DNA of 5,480 nt from Acidobacteriota bacterium (GCA_020200195.1 JAIVJE010000198.1:1-5480); one strand, 5' to 3'; shown: positions 1 through 5,480, counted from the stretch's first letter. Translations and numbers: made by a program. Notes: a model not told the origin generated them from the sequence alone.

Positions 1-1029
1 GCACGCCCGGCCGCAATATCGGGCGCGGGTCTTGCGCTCGGGTTGTCAACCACGATGAATCCACTGCTCGGCGCGGTGTGCTCGTTGATATACGGCGTGT
101 CCATCGTCGCCGATGGGATACGGCGGCGCGCATTTGCTGCAATCGCGCGTCACTCGATTGCGGCACTGTTCGTGATCGTGGCTGTGGCGTGGGGCGCATC
201 GAGCAGGGTCATGGACGGCGCGACCGCCGCGCTCGACATCGGCTTCGCCGGTTTCTCGCGGCACGACCCCGTGATCACCTTGCTGCTGTCACTCGGCCCC
301 GTCCTGCTGCCTGCGATATCCGGCTTGCGGCGGCCGCACAGCGATACCGCATTTCGCGCCGTCGTGATCGGGTCGACAGGGATCCTGGCCGGGCTCTTTC
401 TGCTCTATTTCGTCCGAATCTCGGAGGCATCGTGGGTGGGGTTCCGCGCGGGCCAGATTCTGCTGGTCACGATTCCAATTCTCCTCGCGCGCGCGCTCGA
501 ACAATTACCAGCTCCCGCGCGATACATGCTGGCGTCGCTCATTCTACTGATAGGTCTCCCGACCACGGCGATCGACGCCTGGAATACGCAGGACATCGGG
601 AACCGGCGTCCGGGGCCGGGGTTCCGATGGACCCTGTGGACAACGCCAGATCAAGAGGAGGCGTTCAGCTGGATTCGGCAGAACACCGCGGATGATGCGA
701 TCGTGCAGATGGAGCCGATCGTACGAGGCCGCGAGCACTGGACCTTAATCCCGTCGTTCGCTGGACGCCGGATGGCGGCGGGCCTTCCAATCTCGCTGCT
801 GCCGCTGCCAGAGTACGCCGAACGATCGGAGATCGTGCGGCGGGTCTTCGAGACTGCCGACGCAGGAGAAGCGTCGGCGCTCTCGCGGCGGTTACGGCTG
901 GATTATCTGTATGTCGATCGGGACGACATGACAGCGTATCCGTCGGGCACTCGCAAGTTCGACGAGCACCCCGCCCTCTTTGAGCGCGTGTTCACGAACC
1001 CGTCCGTGCGAGTGTATCGGGTCCGGTGA
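1..1029 (+). CDS. Polytopic membrane protein, GT-C/GT39-like glycosyltransferase (5' partial)
   Basis: The reading frame is open from base 1, so the true start lies upstream; the TTG at 43 is only the first start-like codon inside the window. The visible part is 342 residues. Hydrophobic segments lie at about 22-117, 154-204, 271-321, 358-414, 451-501 and 526-573, consistent with the last transmembrane helices of a large membrane protein. From about 649 it becomes a soluble tail beginning DQEEAFSWIRQNTADDAIV, continuing through an AGRR motif and LDYLYVDRDD, and ending in FTNPSVRVYRVR. This arrangement is common at the C terminus of bacterial membrane glycosyltransferases related to family GT39, which use polyprenyl-phosphate sugars at the outer face of the membrane. 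The catalytic acidic loops of such enzymes sit near the N terminus and are outside the window, so activity cannot be judged. The neighbouring DPM1-like gene, which could make such a donor, supports the assignment. Other glycan-related membrane proteins of unknown function share this tail. Coding status is secure; the function is moderate. Confidence 0.82.
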   Translation, partial: ARPAAISGAGLALGLSTTMNPLLGAVCSLIYGVSIVADGIRRRAFAAIARHSIAALFVIVAVAWGASSRVMDGATAALDIGFAGFSRHDPVITLLLSLGPVLLPAISGLRRPHSDTAFRAVVIGSTGILAGLFLLYFVRISEASWVGFRAGQILLVTIPILLARALEQLPAPARYMLASLILLIGLPTTAIDAWNTQDIGNRRPGPGFRWTLWTTPDQEEAFSWIRQNTADDAIVQMEPIVRGREHWTLIPSFAGRRMAAGLPISLLPLPEYAERSEIVRRVFETADAGEASALSRRLRLDYLYVDRDDMTAYPSGTRKFDEHPALFERVFTNPSVRVYRVR

Positions 1030-1032
1030 AAG

Positions 1033-1728
1033 TCAACCGCGACGGAATCTGTAGAACGTCCGCACGCCGACGAACCAGTCTCGCAGCCCAATCTTTTTTC
1101 CCTCTTCACGGCTTCGCGGGTAGTACCTCACTGGCACCTCGACGATCCGCTTTCCCAGGGCCAGCATCTTCGCGGTGATCTCGTGATCGAGCTCGAAGCC
1201 GCTGGTGGTCAGCCGCAACGACATCAGCGCTTCTCTCGGAAACAGCTTGAGCGCAGTCACCGTGTCGGTCAGGTAGCGGCCGGTGAAGACAAGTGCGGCC
1301 AGGCTGAGGCTGCGGCCGCCAAGGTAGGCGGGCAGCGATTGTTTGTCGTAACGACCCCGATTGAGATACCGGCTCCCGTAGACGATGTCGCCCTTCCCCT
1401 CGAGGAGGGCCTGGACCATCGGCAGGTAGTCTCGCGGATCGTATTCCAGGTCTGCGTCCTGGATGATCAGCAGATCGCCGGTGGCGAGCTCCAGGCCGGC
1501 GCGAACCGCGCGACCCTTGCCGCTGTTGTGCCCGAGCCGGTGCAGCGTGACTTCTGAAAACTCCCGCACGACCTCCGACGTTCGGTCGGTTGAATGATCG
1601 TCGACAACGATCACCTGTTTGGCCACGCCGAGCGGAGCGAGGTCGACCGCGCGGATCTGTTCGAGCAGCGTGCCGATGAAGGGTTCTTCGTTGTAGGCGG
1701 GAATGACGATTGAGAGCAGCCTAGCCAT
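1033..1728 (-). CDS. Family 2 glycosyltransferase, DPM1-like (polyprenyl-phosphate sugar synthase type)
   Basis: This 231-residue cytoplasmic GT-A enzyme probably transfers a sugar from a nucleotide sugar to polyprenyl phosphate or another acceptor. Family 2 landmarks appear in order: SIVIPAYNEE (about 6-15), the nucleotide-binding VVDDHSTD (41-48), HNSGKGRAVRAG (67-78), and the metal-binding QDADLEYDP (90-98) with the DxD. These are followed by VYGSRYLN, TGRYLTDTVTALKLF and a C-terminal EVPVRYYPRSREEGKKI. The last is the usual DPM1-type ending before the family's optional membrane helices, which are absent here. The length matches the soluble DPM1 group. The ATG at 1728 is preferred; an in-frame GTG lies directly before it at 1731, and no clear Shine-Dalgarno sequence separates the two. 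The start overlaps the upstream nucleotidyltransferase stop by 8 bases (ATGGCTAG), indicating translational coupling. It is the last gene of the minus-strand operon and ends 3 bp from the convergent membrane protein gene. The sugar and acceptor cannot be read from sequence. Confidence 0.93.
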   Translation of the reverse strand: MARLLSIVIPAYNEEPFIGTLLEQIRAVDLAPLGVAKQVIVVDDHSTDRTSEVVREFSEVTLHRLGHNSGKGRAVRAGLELATGDLLIIQDADLEYDPRDYLPMVQALLEGKGDIVYGSRYLNRGRYDKQSLPAYLGGRSLSLAALVFTGRYLTDTVTALKLFPREALMSLRLTTSGFELDHEITAKMLALGKRIVEVPVRYYPRSREEGKKIGLRDWFVGVRTFYRFRRG

Positions 1729-2470
1729 CACGCGCAGACCGGTCTTGCAGGTAGCGTTCGATGAGGGCCAACTCGTCCGGCGTGTTGACGCCGATCGCTT
1801 CCTCCGGGTCAGCGCATGGAATTGTCAGAACCTCTGCGCGGCCCGACAGCCACGCGATGAACGGTATGAAGTTTCGCTCACCAGTTCGAGTGCCCTGCTC
1901 GACGTCACGTGCGAATTGTGGCAACAGATCGAGATAGGTGTGGAGCGACAGATCGAACACGCCGGCATCGGACTCGCCGATTGGGGGCATGGGGTCGCCT
2001 TCGCGCCGGTGCAGGATCCGACGGATACGCCCGGCCTCGTCGCGCTCGAGGTGGGTGTACGGTTCCGTGCGGCGGCACGTAGGGAGGATGAGCGGCGGGT
2101 CCGCAGGCGGCGTCGTCGCGGCACGAATCCGCGCCACCGTCTCCGGGCGGATGGCCACCTGATCGCACCACGTAATCAACAGCCGCCTGGGCCTGTGCAC
2201 CTCGACGGCGGGTCTGGCGAGCAGGATTGCATCCAGCATCCCCGTCGGTTCGGGTTGCACGAACATATCAACGGCGGTGCGGAGAGCGTCGCGCACCGCC
2301 GGGGCCGCGCTGGGATGGACGACCACGGCCACGCGCTGGACCGCATTCGCGTACAGCTCCAGCAGATGGTCGATCATGGGCCGGCCGTTCACCGGTACGA
2401 GCACTTTCGGCACTGAACTCCCCAACCGGGACCCCGGCCCGGCTGCGGGAACGATGAGCATCCGTTCCAT
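1721..2470 (-). CDS. Sugar nucleotidyltransferase, GlmU N-domain/RmlA-like
   Basis: This 249-residue cytoplasmic NTP_transferase protein is expected to join a sugar 1-phosphate (or similar phosphate) with an NTP, giving an NDP-activated product and pyrophosphate. The N-terminal signature is PAAGPGSRLGSSVPKVLVPV (8-27), a variant of the usual AAGxGTRL...PK loop, with K22 matching the catalytic lysine. QPEPTG (72-77) corresponds to the base- and sugar-binding QxxxxGT segment. ITWCDQVAI (99-107) keeps D103 at the position of the metal-binding aspartate of GlmU. GVNTPDELALIERYL (227-241), with N229, matches the GVN motif of the GlmU uridylyltransferase domain. There is no left-handed beta-helix acetyltransferase domain, so this is not a full GlmU. 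The TWCDQ context replaces the more usual GD.P, so the substrate may be unusual. The ATG start lies 3 bp after the upstream gene's stop with only a weak Shine-Dalgarno; the 3' end overlaps the family 2 glycosyltransferase. NDP specificity is unknown. Confidence 0.9.
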   Translation of the reverse strand: MERMLIVPAAGPGSRLGSSVPKVLVPVNGRPMIDHLLELYANAVQRVAVVVHPSAAPAVRDALRTAVDMFVQPEPTGMLDAILLARPAVEVHRPRRLLITWCDQVAIRPETVARIRAATTPPADPPLILPTCRRTEPYTHLERDEAGRIRRILHRREGDPMPPIGESDAGVFDLSLHTYLDLLPQFARDVEQGTRTGERNFIPFIAWLSGRAEVLTIPCADPEEAIGVNTPDELALIERYLQDRSARDG

Positions 2471-2473
2471 GAA

Positions 2474-3172
2474 TCACGGAGCCTGGGCGTGGCGCGACGA
2501 TTCGGCGCTTACGTCTGCGGCTTGGCCGCTGCTCAACGCGGGCGCGGCGGCAAAAGTGCGCACGCGGCCACGCAGCACGGCGACAATCGCGCGAAGGCCA
2601 TCCAGCGGGCTCGTGCGTTTTACCTGTGCCGGGGAGATCGAGAAGAACTGGACCGGAACTTCGAACATCTCCGCCTTTCGTCTGAGCAGCAACGACAACA
2701 GATGCTGGTTGACCAGTTTGTCGGTGAGAAGGCACGGCACGCCACGGATGTCCGCGGCACGCACGACGCGCGCCGCCGAGAGCGTATCGGATACGTAGCG
2801 GCCGTACAGCGCGAGATAAAGCAGGCTGAGCAGGTGCGAACCGACGTAGCTGACGGCGCCCAACACACTTCGGTGACGATACTTCAGCCTGTAGGATGCA
2901 TGGATGTCGTTGACCGACAGCCGCCGGCTGCCCCAAACGGCGTCCAGGCGGCCAAGGGTCAGGTGCGAAGCCAGGTTGGCGATGTCCTCTCCGTTGTACA
3001 TCCCGGAAGATTCGAACAGCAGCACGTAATCGAACCTGCCTTGCTCGAGGGCTGTGCGGAACTGGCGGTCGCGTTGTTTCTCATTCCCCTCCAGCCTGGT
3101 GACTGGAAAGCCGAGTCTGAGCACGAAGGACTGCCCCTTCGATGAAGGGCCCCAGAATCTTCGCCGCGTCAT
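2474..3172 (-). CDS. GT-A-like protein lacking the N-terminal Rossmann half and DxD (possible pseudo-glycosyltransferase)
   Basis: From about residue 24 this 232-residue protein follows the C-terminal two thirds of a DPM1-type family 2 glycosyltransferase, including its operon neighbour at 1033-1728. VTRLEGN matches the HRLGHN strand. FDYVLLFESSGMYNGEDI matches the GDLLIIQDADLEYDPRDY region, but the DxD becomes E54-S55-S56. AVWGSRRLS matches IVYGSRYLN, LYGRYVSDTLSA matches FTGRYLTDTVTA, and FEVPVQFFS matches VEVPVRYYP. The usual first 60 residues (PAYNEE and VVDD.STD) are missing, and an in-frame TGA lies just upstream of the ATG, so they cannot be encoded in this frame. It should not act as a normal metal-dependent GT2. 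The last 28 residues are Ala/Ser-rich. The ATG at 3172 overlaps the CofD-like gene by 92 nt. A GTG at 3124, about 9 nt after AAGGGG, would cut the overlap to 44 nt and is a serious alternative start. It could be a scaffold or regulatory subunit, a decayed enzyme, or the second half of a frameshifted fusion. Confidence 0.8.
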   Translation of the reverse strand: MTRRRFWGPSSKGQSFVLRLGFPVTRLEGNEKQRDRQFRTALEQGRFDYVLLFESSGMYNGEDIANLASHLTLGRLDAVWGSRRLSVNDIHASYRLKYRHRSVLGAVSYVGSHLLSLLYLALYGRYVSDTLSAARVVRAADIRGVPCLLTDKLVNQHLLSLLLRRKAEMFEVPVQFFSISPAQVKRTSPLDGLRAIVAVLRGRVRTFAAAPALSSGQAADVSAESSRHAQAP

Positions 3173-4382
3173 GCCGCCCTGTCACCCCTTCCTCGTAGTT
3201 ACCCACGCGGATCAACCGTGGAACCTCGAGCGACTCCAGGCGGCCGAGCGGAACGTACGGCGCTTCATTTTCGATGTGCTTGGGATCGTTGAGCAGGTAG
3301 TGCGTAATCAGGCAGGGCGTCGGAATCCCGAGACGTCCCCGTTCCTTCAGATAGAACACGGCGCGGTCGATGATGTCGACGGCGCTGCTCCCGGTGATCT
3401 CCGCATCCGCCTGGATGTTGGTGACGAGCAGCTTTATGGCAGTGAGGTTGGCGGCAATCGCTTCGCTCAGCCCCGGCGTGAGATACGAGGGAAACAGACT
3501 CGAGTGTTGTGTGCCGGGCGCGTAAATGATCAAGTTCGCGTGGCGGATCGCGTCCCCCAGCCTCGCGTTCAACGCGACGGGCGCGCCACGAGCCGCCAGC
3601 ACCCGCGCGAGTTGCTCGCGGTCCAGCATCGCGAGCTGCTGCAGACCGTCACCGCTCAGACGTGATGCCAGGAGAAAGATGTCATGAATGCGGTTGCGGC
3701 GCTTCGCGTCGACGATCTCTTCCTCGCTGCCCAGCAGCCGGCCGTCGGCGTCGATGGCCACGAGGAAGGCATTGGTGCCGTCAGTGACGTTCTCGATGAT
3801 TCCAGGTGGCAGTCCGACGAGGCCGCAGTATTGATCGACCGCATCGTTGAAACGCCGGTCAGCGAGCAGAAAGGCACCTGCGAACACAAGGTTGCCAACA
3901 CTGCAGTCTGCGAAGCTGAATGGCCGGTCGGTCGCCTGGAGCTCTCGGGCAAACCGCTCGAGCCGTTCCGACACGACTTGGCGGATGTGCGCCGGCAGCG
4001 GCGCCGCCAGCCGGCCAACCGCCTGCAGCCGCGGATCGGTGCTCGAACCGAGGCGAACCGCGCTCGCAAGCTCGGCGCCGGTAGCACGTTCCGTGAGGTC
4101 GCCCTGAAGACGCAAATCGAACAGGTCGATAAGTTGTTCCGGGACGGTGCCCAGAACACGTGCCAGACGTGACGCGTTCTTCCGGAAGTCGGATGGGCCG
4201 AGCGCATCGCCGAGGAAAGACCGGACCTCTCCGGTGGACGCGCCATCATCGTACCCGTTGATCGCAATCGTCAGCGCGATCCGCGGATTCGAGACGAGCG
4301 GTGTCGTGAGCGGTCCGGAACCGCGGCCGCCCGAAAACAACACGACGCGCAGGCGCTGACGGGGGGCCGATGTCGCGGGCAC
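3081..4382 (-). CDS. CofD/YvcK (GlmR)-family protein, divergent and enlarged
   Basis: The protein has 433 residues from the GTG at 4382. It opens with VVLFSGGRGSG, the glycine-rich first loop of the family. Next comes a YDDGASTGEVRSFLGDALGPSDFRKN block corresponding to the ADDGGSSGRLR...PPGDIRN core of YvcK. SFADCSVGNLVFAG matches the family SIGNL segment, NVTDGTNAFLVA follows, then IIYAPGTQHSSLFPSYLTPG matches the GPGSLYTS...LLVPG loop, and NYEEGVTGRHDAAKI is near the end. CofD transfers phospholactate from a GDP- or GTP-derived donor in F420 synthesis; YvcK/GlmR binds UDP-GlcNAc and controls glucosamine metabolism and cell-wall growth. At 433 residues it exceeds the usual 300-330, mainly through an extra segment (about residues 75-150) between the DFRKN and SVGNL blocks. 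An in-frame TTG at 4388 would give 435 residues but lies inside the -10 box. No F420 genes are adjacent, so a CofD role is unlikely. First gene of the operon. The family is clear; the reaction is unknown. Confidence 0.86.
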   Translation of the reverse strand: MPATSAPRQRLRVVLFSGGRGSGPLTTPLVSNPRIALTIAINGYDDGASTGEVRSFLGDALGPSDFRKNASRLARVLGTVPEQLIDLFDLRLQGDLTERATGAELASAVRLGSSTDPRLQAVGRLAAPLPAHIRQVVSERLERFARELQATDRPFSFADCSVGNLVFAGAFLLADRRFNDAVDQYCGLVGLPPGIIENVTDGTNAFLVAIDADGRLLGSEEEIVDAKRRNRIHDIFLLASRLSGDGLQQLAMLDREQLARVLAARGAPVALNARLGDAIRHANLIIYAPGTQHSSLFPSYLTPGLSEAIAANLTAIKLLVTNIQADAEITGSSAVDIIDRAVFYLKERGRLGIPTPCLITHYLLNDPKHIENEAPYVPLGRLESLEVPRLIRVGNYEEGVTGRHDAAKILGPFIEGAVLRAQTRLSSHQAGGE

Positions 4383-4386
4383 GCCC

Positions 4387-4404
4387 AATTATCGCGGTAT
4401 AATT
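4387..4404. repeat. Perfect inverted repeat spanning both -10 boxes (candidate operator)
   Basis: AATTAT (4387-4392) and ATAATT (4399-4404) are perfect reverse complements separated by 6 bp (CGCGGT), centred at 4395.5. Each arm contains most of one -10 hexamer, so the symmetry could simply reflect two mirrored promoters. Equally, an arm-to-arm distance of 12 bp suits a dimeric repressor, which would shut both transcription units at once. The sequence alone does not decide between these. Confidence 0.5.
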
Positions 4405-4416
4405 CACCGGTTTCAA
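4388..4416 (-). promoter_or_regulatory. Sigma70-type promoter for the minus-strand operon
   Basis: Read on the minus strand, TTGAAA (4416-4411) is followed by exactly 17 bp and then GATAAT (4393-4388). This is a close match to the housekeeping consensus in an otherwise GC-rich window. The expected transcription start is 4382 or 4381, with G at 4382 the more likely base. That coincides with the GTG start of the CofD-like gene, so the mRNA would be leaderless, which fits the absence of a Shine-Dalgarno sequence. The -35 box overlaps the first base of the methyltransferase start codon on the other strand. Confidence 0.72.
4398..4403 (+). promoter_or_regulatory. Perfect TATAAT -10 element for the methyltransferase gene
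   Basis: TATAAT lies 12 bp before the ATG at 4416. The predicted transcription start is about 4409-4410, leaving a leader of only 6-7 nt with no Shine-Dalgarno sequence. No recognisable -35 is present at a 16-18 bp spacing (the DNA there reads GCGGGC) and there is no TGn extended -10, so the promoter may be weak or need an activator. It shares DNA with the divergent operon promoter, so the two are unlikely to be occupied by RNA polymerase at the same time. Confidence 0.55.
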
Positions 4417-5375
4417 TGGAGAGCGCCGCGCATCACAAACTCCTCGAACACGTGCCGTGCTTCCTGTGCGGTGCGGACGACTACGACATCATCCACAGAG
4501 CGCGGAACGGCCGCGAGACAGACGGCGTCGATAGCCAGAGGTTCCGGGCCTCGGGCGACGAGTTGCTCGTCGATCAGCTCGTACGGTGCCGCCACTGCGC
4601 GCTTCAGTACGTGAACCCGAGATTGCGCGGCGACTTGATCCTGTCGGGCTACACGGAGGGGGAGGATCCGGCGTACGTATCTCAGCTCAAAGCTCGCGAA
4701 CGCACGTTTGCGTCAGCTCTGGACGAGATCGAGCGAGCCGCAGGTGCGACGGGCCGGTTGCTGGACATCGGCACGGCCGCCGGAGCGTTCGTTGCTGCGG
4801 CCCGCGACCGCGGCTGGCAGGCGGAAGGGTGCGAACCGAATCGATGGTTGGCTGAATATGGAGCACGGCATTACGGTATCTGCATCCGCCAGGGTAGCGT
4901 ATTCGATCAGCAGTACGAAGAGGGCAGCTTCGACGTCGTGACACTGTGGGACGTGATCGAGCACACGACCGACCCACGTGCTGTACTCGAACGCTGCCGG
5001 GCGTTGCTGAAGCCCGGCGGCATTCTCGTGGTGAATTATCCAGACATCGGGAGCTGGATTGCCAGGGTGCTGGGCCGGCGCTGGCTCTTCCTGACATCGG
5101 TCCACCTGTACTATTTCGACCGGGGCACGATCCGGCTCATGCTGGAAAAGACCGGCTACCGCGTCGAAACTGTCCGCCCGCACATTCAGCGGCTCGAACT
5201 CGATTACCTCCTGTCGCGCGGCGCCGTGCGGAGCAGAGCACTGTCGCGTTTCAGCCGGGCTCTGATTCGACCGTTCCGGATCGCACGGGCGCAAGTCCCG
5301 TACTGGCTCGGCCAGACGTTCGTGGTCGGCCGAAAGACCTCCGGTCTGCTCACCGTTCTGGGGCTGGAGTTGTGA
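4416..5375 (+). CDS. Class I SAM-dependent methyltransferase with N-terminal Cys4 zinc-ribbon-like element
   Basis: This 319-residue cytoplasmic enzyme probably methylates a small molecule or a glycan precursor. The N terminus carries two CxxC pairs, CFLC (15-18) and CRHC (58-61), a zinc-ribbon arrangement found before the Methyltransf_23-type domain in many surface-glycan clusters. SAM-binding motif I is LLDIGTAAGAF (115-125), followed by an acidic residue in EGCEPN (E140). Further motifs are FDVVTLWDVIEHTTDP (172-187), the LKPGGILVVNYPD strand (198-210), and HLYYFDRGTIRLMLEKTGY (230-248), which is typical of this UbiG-like branch. The C-terminal 60 residues are basic. The ATG at 4416 is the only sensible start because it retains the first CxxC; it has no Shine-Dalgarno and sits 12 bp downstream of TATAAT. 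Its stop codon overlaps the next gene as GTGA, suggesting one transcription unit with the lipoprotein. The methyl acceptor is unknown; a sugar or polyketide-like acyl substrate is possible from context. Confidence 0.9.
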   Translation: MESAAHHKLLEHVPCFLCGADDYDIIHRARNGRETDGVDSQRFRASGDELLVDQLVRCRHCALQYVNPRLRGDLILSGYTEGEDPAYVSQLKARERTFASALDEIERAAGATGRLLDIGTAAGAFVAAARDRGWQAEGCEPNRWLAEYGARHYGICIRQGSVFDQQYEEGSFDVVTLWDVIEHTTDPRAVLERCRALLKPGGILVVNYPDIGSWIARVLGRRWLFLTSVHLYYFDRGTIRLMLEKTGYRVETVRPHIQRLELDYLLSRGAVRSRALSRFSRALIRPFRIARAQVPYWLGQTFVVGRKTSGLLTVLGLEL

Positions 5376-5480
5376 GCGACGCCGGCGTCAGGTCCCGAGT
5401 GCTGGCCTTCTGCCTTGCGCTCGCGATGCCCATCTGTCTGCCGGCCATAAGTGGCTGCGAACGCCCAAACCGTCCATCGC
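5372..5480 (+). CDS. Predicted lipoprotein, N terminus only (3' partial)
   Basis: A GTG at 5372 overlaps the methyltransferase stop codon (GTGA), and the frame stays open to the window edge, giving 36 residues. It begins with MSDAGVRSR, a short n-region with two arginines, then a hydrophobic core (VLAFCLALAMPICLPA) and a lipobox-like ISGC with Cys29 at 5456-5458. This pattern predicts signal peptidase II cleavage and lipid attachment, placing the mature protein in a membrane facing the periplasm or outside. GGAG lies 2 bases before the GTG, which is close for a Shine-Dalgarno; GGGG sits further up, and coupling to the upstream gene is likely. The mature part is too short to name a family. A polysaccharide export or sugar-binding lipoprotein would suit the context, but nothing in the sequence shows this. 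Confidence 0.68.
   Translation, partial: MSDAGVRSRVLAFCLALAMPICLPAISGCERPNRPS

Noticed and set aside
78..695. Plus-strand frame of 205 codons overlapping the membrane protein
   Set aside because: Very Arg-rich, no hydrophobic segments or motifs; frame shadow of the membrane protein.
995..1025. ACCCG...CGGGT inverted repeat as a terminator for the convergent genes
   Set aside because: Only 5-bp arms with a loop of about 15 nt and no T-run; lies within coding sequence.
1703..2416. Plus-strand open frame of 237 codons antisense to the nucleotidyltransferase
   Set aside because: Arg/His/Gly-rich translation with no family motifs, fully antisense to a gene with clear NTP_transferase motifs. Typical high-GC shadow.
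3040..3084. ATG overlapping the CofD-like stop (ATGA) directly after GGAGGGG, as a coupled start for the next gene
   Set aside because: It is in the third frame; its translation (MRNNATASS..., then a Cys-rich stretch) does not match the GT-A-like protein, and the SD-like run is only one base from the ATG.
2489..3145. Plus-strand open frame of 218 codons antisense to the GT-A-like gene
   Set aside because: No recognisable motif and low-complexity composition; the minus-strand frame shows conserved GT-A blocks.
3684..4172. Plus-strand open frame of 162 codons inside the CofD-like gene
   Set aside because: Antisense to the conserved SVGNL and NVTDGTN region; no start signal or domain of its own.
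4375..4380. -35 box for the plus-strand TATAAT
   Set aside because: The hexamer at 17-bp spacing is GCGGGC; 16 and 18 bp spacings are no better.
3081..4382. Naming the CofD-like gene cofD or yvcK/glmR
   Set aside because: Too divergent and too long for either, with no F420 or whiA/rapZ neighbours in view.

Overview
This is a GC-rich bacterial window densely packed with genes for building a surface glycan or glycolipid. It holds six protein genes, two of them cut by the window edges, and no RNA genes, mobile elements or CRISPR. The high G+C, the GTG and TTG start candidates and the style of the glycosyltransferases suggest a free-living high-GC bacterium. Acidobacteriota (Vicinamibacteria-like) is only a guess; nothing here fixes the taxon.

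Layout. Positions 1-1029 (+) hold the C-terminal part of a polytopic membrane protein with a soluble tail, of the type seen in GT-C-like (GT39-like) glycosyltransferases. It converges, with only 3 bp between stop codons, on a four-gene minus-strand operon that reads leftward from about 4382 to 1033. In transcription order this encodes a divergent CofD/YvcK-family protein, a truncated GT-A-like protein that has lost its DxD motif, a GlmU/RmlA-type sugar nucleotidyltransferase, and an intact DPM1-type family 2 glycosyltransferase. The operon genes overlap or nearly touch. Diverging from it on the plus strand are a class I SAM methyltransferase with an N-terminal Cys4 zinc-ribbon-like element (4416-5375) and, overlapping its stop codon, the start of a predicted lipoprotein (from 5372).

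The two divergent units share about 30 bp of AT-rich DNA. It contains a good minus-strand promoter (TTGAAA, 17 bp, GATAAT), a perfect plus-strand TATAAT, and a perfect 6-bp inverted repeat that lies across both -10 boxes. Predicted transcription starts fall at or within a few bases of the start codons, and neither gene has a Shine-Dalgarno sequence, so both are likely leaderless or nearly so.

Likely joint role (inference). The nucleotidyltransferase makes an NDP-activated compound, the DPM1-like enzyme loads a sugar onto polyprenyl phosphate, and the membrane protein may use lipid-linked sugars. The CofD-like protein and the DxD-less GT-A-like protein next to it are the least conventional parts. 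Their reading frames overlap by up to 92 nt in a +1 relation, which suggests a linked function, a former fusion, or a frameshift.
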